Origin: Candidatus Cacconaster merdequi
GTDB lineage: Bacteria; Bacteroidota; Bacteroidia; Bacteroidales; UBA932
Direction: 5' to 3'
Length of the DNA stretch: 50,672 bases
Assembly (NCBI GenBank): GCA_018064345.1
Contig: JAGHVK010000028.1
Coordinates: forward strand, 1-50,672
The position numbers and the translations under genes were made by a program. This document shows positions 1 to 7,827 of this stretch, one piece after another. Within the stretch, counting starts at the first letter, position 1; each line of letters begins with the position of its first letter. Below the pieces are notes generated by a model, which saw only the letters and a list, made by a program, of their open reading frames with translations, ran no database searches and had not been told where the DNA came from.

Positions 1-275
1 ACACCGGTATGCTGAGTGCCAAGTGACCTGACATTAACAGTTTTCTGACCGCCCAAACCGCCATAATCCTTAATCTGTACTCCGGCAAAATACTTCAAGG
101 CGTCGGCGACGGAAACTGTGGAAAGTGATTGAAGCTGCTCTCCGGCAAACCTTTGCTGCGGTACATTTTCACCTTGCACCATTGTGGCGCTGACAACAGC
201 CGCCGACAAAGTGTCCGGAGACATTTGCTGTCTTGCCGTGGATATCAACAACAAACCCGTTAAAAACGAGATCAT
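1..275 (-). CDS. btuB: TonB-dependent receptor, N-terminal part (probable B12 receptor)
   Basis: Partial gene running off the left edge; only the first 91 codons are present. Translating the minus strand from the ATG at 275 gives a hydrophobic leader (MISFLTGLLLISTA), a linker, and then a recognisable plug-domain start with VSVADALKYFAGVQIKDYGG followed by VNVRSLGTQHTG. This is the pattern of outer-membrane TonB-dependent receptors. The leader lacks the usual Lys/Arg near the start, and an in-frame TAA sits 14 codons upstream, so the start could only move to a non-ATG codon. The cobalamin riboswitch upstream on the same strand makes a cobalamin or corrinoid receptor the best reading. The substrate is inferred from the riboswitch, not from the protein. 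Confidence 0.72.
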   Translation of the reverse strand, partial: MISFLTGLLLISTARQQMSPDTLSAAVVSATMVQGENVPQQRFAGEQLQSLSTVSVADALKYFAGVQIKDYGGLGGQKTVNVRSLGTQHTG

Positions 276-511
276 GGCCCTGTCTTTTTGCAGAAGCCGT
301 CCAAGCGGCTTCCCTTAATTACAAACCGGACATATATCCGCGGGGCAAATTATGATGTCGCTTCATACGGCTGGACGCAGCCACAAGTGCTGACGACCGC
401 GCCACGGCACAAAAAGTGCCGGCTTCAAGCCTTGATGATTTCGGTGTGATTCCAAAGAAATCAGCCAGATGTCATCTATCCCGTGCTCCCGCAGGTTGAT
501 ATGTCAAAAAC
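276..511 (-). other. Long leader between riboswitch and receptor start
   Basis: About 235 bases separate the end of the riboswitch from the receptor ATG. I see no convincing gene here. Two things are visible: a hairpin at 405-421 (6-bp stem, CGGCAC/GTGCCG, five-base loop) and a 15-codon open frame from the ATG at 366 to the stop at 319 (minus strand). The hairpin has no following T-run, so it does not look like a standard terminator. The leader may hold the expression platform of the riboswitch. Confidence 0.4.
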
Positions 512-705
512 TATAAGGCAGGTCTTCTGGCTCGTTCCTTCTTCGGCACCTTCCCGGTATTGACCAGTGGTTCAGAAGCCGACATTCCTTCAAATGGCAT
601 ATAAGCCATTGGAAAAAATGGAACTTACAGCAGCGGGTACTGCTCAGGATTCACACCTGATTCCCTATTAATCCGCATCCGTGAAAAGATGCCGGAACCT
701 TTAGT
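512..705 (-). promoter_or_regulatory. Cobalamin riboswitch
   Basis: Read on the minus strand, the conserved core GGGAATCAGGTGTGAATCC is followed by CAGTACCCGCTGCTGTAAG (about 665-624). Further downstream come the ACCACTGG segment and the B12 box AGCCAGAAGACCTGCC (532-517). These blocks are in the order and spacing of the AdoCbl/cobalamin riboswitch family. It lies upstream of the TonB-dependent receptor on the same strand and is expected to lower its expression when cobalamin is abundant. Outer boundaries are approximate. Confidence 0.93.
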
Positions 706-709
706 TCGG

Positions 710-741
710 CAAATGTATGAATTTATTTCTGTAAATCCAAA
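710..741 (-). promoter_or_regulatory. Promoter for the cobalamin riboswitch and receptor
   Basis: On the minus strand a TTTG (-33 element, 741-738) is followed after 20 bases by TACATTTG (717-710), matching the Bacteroidota TAnnTTTG -7 element. Transcription should begin near 705, immediately before the riboswitch. Confidence 0.75.
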
Positions 742-826
742 ACATGCTGTCGCCGATGTCGGGGAACACGGAACGCACTTTCTGCCGGGCTGTTTTCCGA
801 TAATACTCGTTTTGGCTGAGGGGGCT

Positions 827-857
827 CTTGCATTTGAAAAAATAATGCGTATATTTG
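827..857 (+). promoter_or_regulatory. Promoter for rpsP-rimM
   Basis: TATATTTG at 850-857 matches the TAnnTTTG -7 consensus. CTTG at 827-830, 19 bases upstream, is a near-match to the -33 TTTG. The leader to rpsP would be about 65 bases. Confidence 0.5.
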
Positions 858-926
858 CGGACCTTTTCTCGAGAAGATAAGGAAGTTACAATTATTCACT
901 AATTACTGACTTAAAGCTTTTACAAA

Positions 927-1481
927 ATGGCTGTTAAAATTCGTCTTTCACGTCACGGCAAGAAAGGTTTCGCTTTCTTCCACATCGTAGCTGCCGACTC
1001 ACGCGCACCACGCGACGGTCGTCTGATCGAGCAACTCGGAATCTACAATCCTAACACAAACCCTGCAACCATTGTTCTCAACAGTGAAAGGGCTCTCTAT
1101 TGGCTCAACGTAGGTGCACAGCCTACAACTACAGCACGCCGTATCCTCTCTTACGAAGGTGTACTTCTCAAGAAGCATCTTCAGGGTGGCGTAGAGAAAG
1201 GTGCTCTCACTCAGGAACAGGCTGACCAGAAATGGAACGCATGGAAGGCAGAGAAGGATTCCAAGGTCGCTTCAAAGAAGCAGAACATCTCAAAGGCTGC
1301 CGATGAGGCTGCAAGAGCTGCTGTCAAGGCTGAGGCCAAGGTAAACGAGGAGCGCGCAGAAGCTATCGCAAAGAAGAAAGCTGAGGCTGAGGAAGCTGCA
1401 AGAATTGCTGCCGAAGAGGCTGCAAAGGCTGCTGAAGCTGCCGCAGAAGAAGCTGCTCCTGCTGAGAACGCAGAAGCTTAG
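927..1481 (+). CDS. rpsP: 30S ribosomal protein S16
   Basis: Component of the small ribosomal subunit, needed for 30S assembly. The first 80 or so residues are a standard S16 core: [20 protein letters not shown], then [17 protein letters not shown] and the [19 protein letters not shown] segment. The remaining ~100 residues form a low-complexity Ala/Glu/Lys tail, probably helical and solvent exposed. The tail more than doubles the usual bacterial length (about 80-90 residues); extended S16 tails occur in Bacteroidota. rimM starts 8 bases after the stop, so the two genes are probably cotranscribed, and RimM is the 30S maturation factor. Confidence 0.97.
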   Translation: MAVKIRLSRHGKKGFAFFHIVAADSRAPRDGRLIEQLGIYNPNTNPATIVLNSERALYWLNVGAQPTTTARRILSYEGVLLKKHLQGGVEKGALTQEQADQKWNAWKAEKDSKVASKKQNISKAADEAARAAVKAEAKVNEERAEAIAKKKAEAEEAARIAAEEAAKAAEAAAEEAAPAENAEA

Positions 1482-1489
1482 TCCTTCTT

Positions 1490-1948
1490 ATGAAAGTATT
1501 GAAATCTTGGGGGACAGAAGGTCAGGTTGTACTCAGCCTGTCGCCTGATGACCCCGAAGATTTGGATCTTGAAGAACCGGTATTCATCAATTTCGATGGA
1601 CTTCCGGTTCCTTTTTTCTTTGAATCGATAGAGTCGAAAGGAAACCGGTATATCGTCAAGTTCGAAGATGTGGATTCTCTCAAGGAAGCGGAAGAACTGG
1701 TAGGACGCACAGCAACGGTGGAAGATGAATATGAGACTGAAGGAGACGACGATATTGTAGGTATGACTGTCAAGGATGCGTCCGGCCGAGTCATCGGTCC
1801 AGTGACAGATGTTGCGGATTATTCCGGTAATACCTGTATTACAGTCGAGTACGAAGGTAAAGATGTCCTTCTCCCATTTCACGAAGACCTTGTTGTGGAG
1901 GTCACAGACGATTCCATAATCCTCAATATTCCGGAAGGACTGCTTTGA
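1490..1948 (+). CDS. rimM: 16S rRNA processing protein RimM
   Basis: Assembly factor that binds ribosomal protein S19 and helps mature the 30S head. The 152-residue protein has the expected two parts. The N-terminal RimM barrel contains EPVFINFDGLPVPFFFESIE and RYIVKFEDVDSLKEAEELVG. The PRC-barrel-like C-terminal half contains VKDASGRVIGPVTDVADYSG and ends in VLLPFHEDLVVEVTDDSIIL, close to the family's usual ending. It directly follows rpsP, a pairing seen in many bacteria, and is followed by a hairpin terminator at 1997-2020. Confidence 0.93.
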   Translation: MKVLKSWGTEGQVVLSLSPDDPEDLDLEEPVFINFDGLPVPFFFESIESKGNRYIVKFEDVDSLKEAEELVGRTATVEDEYETEGDDDIVGMTVKDASGRVIGPVTDVADYSGNTCITVEYEGKDVLLPFHEDLVVEVTDDSIILNIPEGLL

Positions 1949-1996
1949 CGGCGGCTTCTGTTCCGACAAACATAACGCAATCTCCCCTGAACCGCG

Positions 1997-2020
1997 CAGG
2001 TTCTTTTTAGAACCTGTTTT
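1997..2020 (+). terminator. Terminator after rimM
   Basis: An 8-bp perfect stem (CAGGTTCT/AGAACCTG) with a four-T loop is followed by TTTT. A second perfect 8-bp hairpin (TTTGAAAT/ATTTCAAA, 2018-2040) overlaps it and covers the stop codon of the convergent phosphohexomutase gene, so this spot probably ends transcription from both sides. Confidence 0.7.
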
Positions 2021-2030
2021 GAAATGGTTC

Positions 2031-3377
2031 TTATTTCAAAGATTCGACAATCTCGCGCACTTTCGACACTTTTTCGTCAAGCAGAGCGCGGTCAGCCGCC
2101 TCACACAAGAACCGGAGATATGGTTCCGTGTTGGAAGGACGTATGTTGAACCACCAATTGTCGAACTCCACTCTGTAACCATCGAAATCATAAGATGCCG
2201 CAGGTTTTTCGCGGGAAGTGAACCAGTCGCGGACTGCATCCATCGCATCCTGCTTGCGGTCAATCCTGAAATTGATTTCACCTGAGTTCTCATAGTGCCG
2301 GATACCTTCCATAACTGAAGAGAACAGCTTCCCTTCCCTCTTCAGACGAGCCACAGTACCAAGGACAAGGATACTGGCGAGAAGTCCGCTGTCGGAATAG
2401 AAGAAATCCTTGAAATAGTAGTGTCCAGCCAGTTCACCACCCCACAGGCCGTCAAGAGAGCGGAGCCGTGGAGCCGCGTAGGCTCTTCCTACCTTCCACG
2501 TCTCAACCTTCACTCCCATAGGGGCAAGGTATTCGGCCACGGATTTCGAGCTCCTGATATCCTGCAGCGCGATTCCTTTTCTTTTCCGGTACCGGATGAA
2601 ATAATCTCCGAGAAGGGCTATGATAAGATCCGGAGAGATGAAGTCACCTTTTTCATCAACGAAAGTAACTCTGTCGGCATCACCGTCATACATCACTCCG
2701 ATATCACAATGTTCCTTTAGGACAAGAGCTTTCAGATCAGCCAGATTGGCCTCGATTATAGGGTTGGCCTCGTGGTGCGGGAAAGTCCCGTCAAGAGTAT
2801 CGTAGAGATACAACGGCTGTTCTCCGAAAATGTCGTGTACAAATATGGATGCCATTCCGTTCGAGCAGTCCATCGCTATTTTCAGGTTCGAGATATCCTC
2901 CTTGAAACTCTTCAGGAAAGCAACATACTCCCGGCGGATGTCAAAAGAGTTCACTGTACCTCTCTTTTCCGATACCGGAGTGGGACAGCCTTCGGCTATC
3001 CAACGCTCAATCTGGCCCAATCCCGTGTCAAGACCAACCGGGAGAGCGTTTTCACGTGAAACTTTCAAGCCGTTGTCCTTCCTCGGATTATGCGAAGCCG
3101 TTATTTGAATCGAAGCCTTGAACCCGTGCCTGGCTGTAGCATAATATACTTCAGGTGTTGTGCTCAAGCCAAGGTCAGACACCTCTGCACCCGCATCACA
3201 CAGGCCACGGACCACTGCTTCATGAAGAGCAGGTGACGATTCACGCATATCGCGCCCTACAAGGACCTTGTCGGTTCCGAGAAGTTCAGGGATGAAATAC
3301 GCAACCTTGTACGCTATCTCTTCAGTGATATCGACACCGTACTCCCCTCTTATGTCGTATGCGTGGAAGGCACTCAT
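2031..3377 (-). CDS. manB: Phosphomannomutase/phosphoglucomutase
   Basis: Alpha-D-phosphohexomutase (448 residues) interconverting hexose 1- and 6-phosphates, which supplies sugar nucleotides for envelope glycans. All four family signatures are visible: the phosphoserine loop ITASHNP (Ser95), the Mg-binding loop DGDADR (231-236), the sugar-specificity loop GGELAGH (313-319) and the phosphate-binding loop RPSNTEP (413-419). Length and the N-terminal AYDIRGEYG start fit the PMM/PGM branch. Whether mannose or glucose is preferred cannot be read from the sequence. The start overlaps the def stop by four bases (ATGA), pointing to translational coupling. Confidence 0.93.
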   Translation of the reverse strand: MSAFHAYDIRGEYGVDITEEIAYKVAYFIPELLGTDKVLVGRDMRESSPALHEAVVRGLCDAGAEVSDLGLSTTPEVYYATARHGFKASIQITASHNPRKDNGLKVSRENALPVGLDTGLGQIERWIAEGCPTPVSEKRGTVNSFDIRREYVAFLKSFKEDISNLKIAMDCSNGMASIFVHDIFGEQPLYLYDTLDGTFPHHEANPIIEANLADLKALVLKEHCDIGVMYDGDADRVTFVDEKGDFISPDLIIALLGDYFIRYRKRKGIALQDIRSSKSVAEYLAPMGVKVETWKVGRAYAAPRLRSLDGLWGGELAGHYYFKDFFYSDSGLLASILVLGTVARLKREGKLFSSVMEGIRHYENSGEINFRIDRKQDAMDAVRDWFTSREKPAASYDFDGYRVEFDNWWFNIRPSNTEPYLRFLCEAADRALLDEKVSKVREIVESLK

Positions 3378-3934
3378 TTCGCATCACTCCTGACTTTGTA
3401 AGAAGCTTTTATCTTTCCCTTGACGATATTCGCCAATTTGCCGGAAATCATCTTCTTTCGGATAGGTGAGGCGTGATCCACGAAAAGGATTCCGTTGAGA
3501 TGGTCCATTTCGTGCTGAATCATTCTTGCAGCAAAATTGTCGAATTCCTCTTCGACTTCATTGAAATCGACGTCAAGGTAACGGACTTTTATCCTCTTGG
3601 GACGGACCACGTCGGCATCTACACCCGGCACGCTCAGGCATCCTTCTTCGTATGTGGATGTTTCCTCACTCTCGAAAGTAAATTCGGGGTTGATCATTTC
3701 GCGGTGAAAGCCCTTGAGCTCCGGCCATCTGTCAGCGAGGTCGTTGCCGTCCACGACAAGTATGCGCTTTGACACGCCAACCTGAGGCGCGGCAAGCCCG
3801 CATCCGTCAGCATTGTGCATAGTCGCAACCATATCTTCTACAAAAGATTTGATGTCGGGTTCATTGGCAGAATCCACCTTCTCCGCCTTTGCACGGAGTA
3901 CCTGCGAGCCATAAACATAAATAGGAAGTATCAT
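3374..3934 (-). CDS. def: Peptide deformylase
   Basis: Removes the formyl group from N-terminal Met of new proteins, using a metal ion. The three family motifs are intact: GCGLAAPQVG (44-53), EGCLS (97-101, metal ligand Cys99) and HEMDH (141-145, two His ligands and the catalytic Glu). At 186 residues it has normal length, with the C-terminal segment typical of Bacteroidota PDFs. It sits between ruvX (2-base gap) and the phosphohexomutase gene (4-base overlap), so the three form one transcription unit. Confidence 0.96.
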   Translation of the reverse strand: MILPIYVYGSQVLRAKAEKVDSANEPDIKSFVEDMVATMHNADGCGLAAPQVGVSKRILVVDGNDLADRWPELKGFHREMINPEFTFESEETSTYEEGCLSVPGVDADVVRPKRIKVRYLDVDFNEVEEEFDNFAARMIQHEMDHLNGILFVDHASPIRKKMISGKLANIVKGKIKASYKVRSDAK

Positions 3935-3936
3935 AT

Positions 3937-4359
3937 CTAATTTTTACTGTTTATCTTATCAAGATATGTCTGGAGGATGATGGCTGCGCTGACCTTGTCC
4001 ACGGATGACTTGTCGCGTCTTTCGCTTTTCTTCATACCTCCATCAATCATTGCACGGTGTGCAAGGACTGAGGTGAACCTCTCATCCTCAAGTTCAACCG
4101 GTATCCCGGGAAAACGTTTCCTGAGAAGAGGCAGGAATGCATCCACATCCTTTGCCGCCTCAGAGGGAGCGCCGTTCATATTGAGAGGATAGCCTACCAC
4201 AAAAAGTTCTATGACTTCGTTTTGAGCGTATTTTTGAAGATAATCTATTATCTTTGCAGAAGGAACCGTATCAAGCGCCGATGCGAAAATGCGCAAGGGG
4301 TCGCTCACAGCCACTCCTATCCTTTTCCGCCCGTAATCGATTCCCACTATTCGATTCAT
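3937..4359 (-). CDS. ruvX: Putative pre-16S rRNA nuclease (YqgF/RuvX family)
   Basis: RNase H-fold nuclease of 140 residues; YqgF in E. coli is involved in 5' processing of 16S rRNA, and older annotation calls it a Holliday junction resolvase. Visible signatures are the N-terminal GIDYGRKRIGVAVSD with its catalytic Asp, the central VGYPLNMNG, the ELEDERFTS segment and the C-terminal DKVSAAIILQTYL. It is the first gene of the ruvX-def-manB unit and diverges from the M23 peptidase gene with only 20 bases between start codons. A -7 element lies in that gap, leaving almost no 5' leader. Confidence 0.93.
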   Translation of the reverse strand: MNRIVGIDYGRKRIGVAVSDPLRIFASALDTVPSAKIIDYLQKYAQNEVIELFVVGYPLNMNGAPSEAAKDVDAFLPLLRKRFPGIPVELEDERFTSVLAHRAMIDGGMKKSERRDKSSVDKVSAAIILQTYLDKINSKN

Positions 4360-4363
4360 ACTG

Positions 4364-4371
4364 CAAAGTTA
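4364..4371 (-). promoter_or_regulatory. -7 promoter element for ruvX
   Basis: TAACTTTG on the minus strand matches TAnnTTTG. The -33 region would lie inside the divergent M23 gene and only a weak CTTG with a short spacer is seen. Transcription would begin at or next to the ruvX ATG (4359). Confidence 0.4.
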
Positions 4372-4379
4372 GTTAAAAT

Positions 4380-5240
4380 ATGGCAAAGCAAGAGAGAAAG
4401 GATAAAACTCCCGTCAAGATTATCAGGATTGCGCTGATAGATGATGACTCCCACAAGGAGCTGTTCAACTTGAAAGCCAGCAAAGGCAATGCAATCACTA
4501 TCCTCGTCACGGCGGTCCTTGCTATCATGGCCTTGACATATTGCCTCTTCGCTTTCACAGGCTTGAGATATGCGATACCCGGATATCCGACAAGGAAGAC
4601 TCAGGAAATGGCGGTGGACAACCTTATGAGAATCGACTCTCTCGAAAACATAGTCAGGACCTGGGACTTCCAGATCACCAACTTGCGGAGGATCGCTCTC
4701 GGGCAGGAGCCTCTCACAGCTGATTCACTTGCAAGGGAGTCACAAGCCAGAGAGTTGGATGGACTTGAAATCGAAGCTCTTGCAAAAAGCGACTCACTTC
4801 TGAGGGAGCAGGTGAAACAGACCGAACTGTTCAATATTTCAGCCAAGAATGCGAAACCAAGCCAAATCGAAGGGCTGCACTTCTATCCGCCTGTGAAAGG
4901 AATTGTCACACAGGAATTCAATAAGCTTGCCGGTCATCCGTTCATCGACGTCACCGCGCCGGAGAACACTTCCATCTGTTCGATTCTTGACGGCACGGTA
5001 ATATCCGCAGAATGGAACGACAAGACAGGGTACACAATACAGATACAGCACGACCACAACATCGTTTCCGTTTACAAGCACAACGAGAAACTGCTCCGCA
5101 AGGCAGGAGACAAAGTAAGCGCAGGGACACCTGTGGCAATCATAGGGAACACCGGGGAACTGTCTACCGGCACACATCTTCATTTTGAACTCTGGCACAA
5201 CGGAGAAGCCGTGAACCCTGCCCTTTATATTACTTTCTGA
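4380..5240 (+). CDS. Membrane-anchored M23 family metallopeptidase
   Basis: Probable peptidoglycan endopeptidase of 286 residues. A short basic cytoplasmic tail is followed by one membrane segment (about 38-60), a helical region rich in charged residues (about 75-155) and a C-terminal LytM/M23 domain. The zinc site looks complete: His186 and Asp190 (GHPFID), His234 (VYKH) and His266/His268 (THLHFE), so this copy should be active, unlike the EnvC-like protein later in the window. The gene stops one base before the dxr ATG and so leads the dxr-rseP-DUF4837 run. No clear promoter was seen in the 20 bases before it. Confidence 0.88.
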   Translation: MAKQERKDKTPVKIIRIALIDDDSHKELFNLKASKGNAITILVTAVLAIMALTYCLFAFTGLRYAIPGYPTRKTQEMAVDNLMRIDSLENIVRTWDFQITNLRRIALGQEPLTADSLARESQARELDGLEIEALAKSDSLLREQVKQTELFNISAKNAKPSQIEGLHFYPPVKGIVTQEFNKLAGHPFIDVTAPENTSICSILDGTVISAEWNDKTGYTIQIQHDHNIVSVYKHNEKLLRKAGDKVSAGTPVAIIGNTGELSTGTHLHFELWHNGEAVNPALYITF

Positions 5241-5241
5241 T

Positions 5242-6414
5242 ATGGAACTCAAAAAGAAAAGGAGCATTGCCATCCTTGGTTCGACCGGGTCAATAGGGAC
5301 TCAAGCTCTTGATGCCATAGCACAGCATCCGGACTTGTTTGACGTGGAATTGCTGACAGCCAACAACAACAGCAAACTGCTCATCGAACAGGCGGAAAGA
5401 TTCCGTCCGGGAAGCGTGGTGATATGCAACCCGGCTCTTTACGAAGAGGTTTCAACGGCATTGGACCCTCTTTACATAAAAGTGTTCACAGGCATCGACT
5501 CCATCTGTGACCTTATGCGGTCAGACAGCATAGATATGGTGCTTACGGCGATGGTCGGATTCAGCGGGCTCAAGCCTACCGTGGCGGCCATCAAGGCCGG
5601 CAAGGCCATTGCACTGGCCAACAAGGAGACCCTTGTAGCGGCAGGAAGCATAATAATGCCGATGGCCAAGGAATACGGAGCGCCGGTAATACCGGTCGAT
5701 TCCGAGCATTCCGCCATCTTCCAGTGCCTGCAGGGAGAACATGCTTCAGTAGAGAAACTGCTCCTCACCGGCTCGGGAGGTCCATTCCGGAAATCTTCCA
5801 AAGATGAGATTGCTTCAGCCACCAAATCCAGTGCATTGAACCATCCGAGGTGGAAAATGGGAGCGAAAGTCACCATAGATTCCGCATCCCTGATGAACAA
5901 AGGTCTGGAGCTCATCGAAGCAAGATGGCTGTTCGATATGGCTCCGCAAGACATTGAGATTGTAATTCATCCTCAATCTATCATACACTCGATGGTACAG
6001 TTCACCGATGGAAGCGTGACGGCGCAGATGAGCAACCCCGACATGAGAGTGCCGATACTGTACGCACTGTCGTATCCTTACCGGGTAAGTCTCAATTCGC
6101 AAAGGCTGGATTTCCCTCAGTTAGGCTCACTTACGTTTGAGAAGCCCGACCTTGAACGGTTCCCCTGCCTCCGCATCGCAAAGGAAGCTCTTTCAAAAGG
6201 AGGGAACGCCACTTGTATGATGAATGGAGCCAACGAAGTGGCCGTGAGCGCTTTCCTGTCAGACCGCATCAGGTTCGGATCAATACCGGGAATCATATCC
6301 GACACGATGGCAAGGTGCAGTTTCATTGACAGCCCTTCGCTTGACGACATATACAGCACTGACCTTGAAGCAAAACGCATCGCTTCAGAAGTAACGGACA
6401 AATATTTGATATAA
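5242..6414 (+). CDS. dxr: 1-deoxy-D-xylulose 5-phosphate reductoisomerase
   Basis: Second step of the MEP isoprenoid pathway: NADPH-dependent conversion of DXP to 2-C-methyl-erythritol 4-phosphate. The 390-residue protein shows the NADPH loop ILGSTGSIGTQALD at the N-terminus, the metal- and substrate-binding VDSEHSAIFQCL, the TIDSASLMNKGLELIEARWL segment and the IHPQSIIHSMV strand, all characteristic of DXR. Length is normal. ispF, another gene of the same pathway, lies elsewhere in this window (28915-29397). dxr is followed six bases later by rseP; the dxr-rseP pairing is common. Confidence 0.97.
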   Translation: MELKKKRSIAILGSTGSIGTQALDAIAQHPDLFDVELLTANNNSKLLIEQAERFRPGSVVICNPALYEEVSTALDPLYIKVFTGIDSICDLMRSDSIDMVLTAMVGFSGLKPTVAAIKAGKAIALANKETLVAAGSIIMPMAKEYGAPVIPVDSEHSAIFQCLQGEHASVEKLLLTGSGGPFRKSSKDEIASATKSSALNHPRWKMGAKVTIDSASLMNKGLELIEARWLFDMAPQDIEIVIHPQSIIHSMVQFTDGSVTAQMSNPDMRVPILYALSYPYRVSLNSQRLDFPQLGSLTFEKPDLERFPCLRIAKEALSKGGNATCMMNGANEVAVSAFLSDRIRFGSIPGIISDTMARCSFIDSPSLDDIYSTDLEAKRIASEVTDKYLI

Positions 6415-6420
6415 GAAACA

Positions 6421-7803
6421 ATGGTAATACTGCTAAAAGTAATTCAAGTCATTCTCGCCCTTTCTCTGCTTGTCATCATCCACGAGTTCGGGCACTATTC
6501 ATTTGCAAAGCTGTTCAAGACAAGGGTCGAAAAATTCTACCTTTTCTTCAACCCGAAGATATCTCTCGTCAAATTCAAGAAGTTCGACGGAAAGTGGCAC
6601 TGCAAGGCCTTTTCGAAAAACGAGGACGAACAATGGGACGCCCATCCTGAAACCACGGAATACGGTATCGGATGGCTGCCTCTGGGAGGTTACTGCAAGA
6701 TTTCAGGAATGATTGATGAATCGATGGACAAGGAGGCTCTCAAGCTTCCTCCCCAGCCGTGGGAATTCCGCACGAAACCAGCCTGGCAGCGTTTCTTCAT
6801 AATGTTTGGAGGCGTCTTCTATAACTTCATACTAGCCATCATCCTCTATGCCGCCATTCTGGGCAGTTGGGGCGAAGAATACCTGCGCAACGAGGACGCG
6901 GTGTACGGAATAGGCGTAAACGATTTGTCCTACGAAATGGGATTCCGCAACGGTGACAGGATTCTCGCATTCGATGGACGGCCTACCGAAGATTTCTTCC
7001 AGCTGCAGGTGGACCTTCTGAGGTCAAGGGCAAGTGAGGCCACTGTCCTTCGCGGAAAAGACACTGTCAGCATAGAGATAGACCCGATATATACGCCGGC
7101 AATCCTCAACACGCCAGGGATGTTCTCTCTCGCCTTTCCTTTTGTCGTAGCCGACCTGCAGGACAATTCCATCAATGCAGGTGCGGGGCTTGAAAAGGGA
7201 GACCGTTTCATTGCCTTGGATGCTGAGGAGATGCACCTCGTTCCGGACATACAGGCGAAACTGGCAGAGAGCAAGGGCTCGGAAGTTATGGCAAGGGTGC
7301 TCAGGGATGCCGACACTCTTGACATAGCACTCCAGGTGGACACAGCCGGTATGATCCAGGTACTTCTCGATACGGACCTGACCAAGTATTTCTCGCTGAC
7401 CACACACGAGTACGGGTTCTTCTCCGCAATCCCTGCCGGAGCTGAAAAGGCATACAATACAGTACGCAACTATGTCAAGGAACTGGGACTGATCTTCTCT
7501 CCGAAGACCGAGGCCTACAAGTCAGTCGGAAGCTTCATCGCCATCGGCCGTATCTTTCCTGACACGTGGGACTGGTTCAAGTTCTGGTCGCTGTGCGCAC
7601 TCCTTTCAATTATGCTCGGAGTTCTGAACATACTTCCGATTCCCGCTCTTGACGGAGGCCATATCCTCTTCCTGATAGTTGAGATGATTACAGGCCGCAA
7701 GCCTTCCGACAAATTCCTTGAGGTGGCGGAGACCATAGGCATAATACTTCTTATACTGCTTATGCTGCTTGCTTTCGGGAACGACATAAGAAGTCTTTTC
7801 TAA
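6421..7803 (+). CDS. rseP: RIP metalloprotease RseP
   Basis: Site-2 intramembrane zinc protease of 460 residues, cleaving membrane-spanning substrates such as anti-sigma factors. HEFGH (21-25) in the first membrane segment holds two zinc ligands and the catalytic Glu. LDGGH (410-414) near the C-terminus gives the third ligand. Between them are a PDZ-like region (about 165-320) and further hydrophobic segments. There is an extra stretch after the first helix (KFKKFDGKWHCKAF), also seen in other Bacteroidota homologues. It follows dxr and precedes the DUF4837 lipoprotein gene. Confidence 0.95.
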   Translation: MVILLKVIQVILALSLLVIIHEFGHYSFAKLFKTRVEKFYLFFNPKISLVKFKKFDGKWHCKAFSKNEDEQWDAHPETTEYGIGWLPLGGYCKISGMIDESMDKEALKLPPQPWEFRTKPAWQRFFIMFGGVFYNFILAIILYAAILGSWGEEYLRNEDAVYGIGVNDLSYEMGFRNGDRILAFDGRPTEDFFQLQVDLLRSRASEATVLRGKDTVSIEIDPIYTPAILNTPGMFSLAFPFVVADLQDNSINAGAGLEKGDRFIALDAEEMHLVPDIQAKLAESKGSEVMARVLRDADTLDIALQVDTAGMIQVLLDTDLTKYFSLTTHEYGFFSAIPAGAEKAYNTVRNYVKELGLIFSPKTEAYKSVGSFIAIGRIFPDTWDWFKFWSLCALLSIMLGVLNILPIPALDGGHILFLIVEMITGRKPSDKFLEVAETIGIILLILLMLLAFGNDIRSLF

Positions 7804-7827
7804 TGACAAAACATATACAACCACATT

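Noticed and set aside
405..421. Hairpin in the receptor leader taken as an intrinsic terminator
   Set aside because: No T-run follows on the minus strand, so transcription termination is not supported.
689..880. 63-codon plus-strand open frame between the riboswitch and rpsP
   Set aside because: It is antisense to the riboswitch promoter region, overlaps the rpsP promoter and has no protein-like character.
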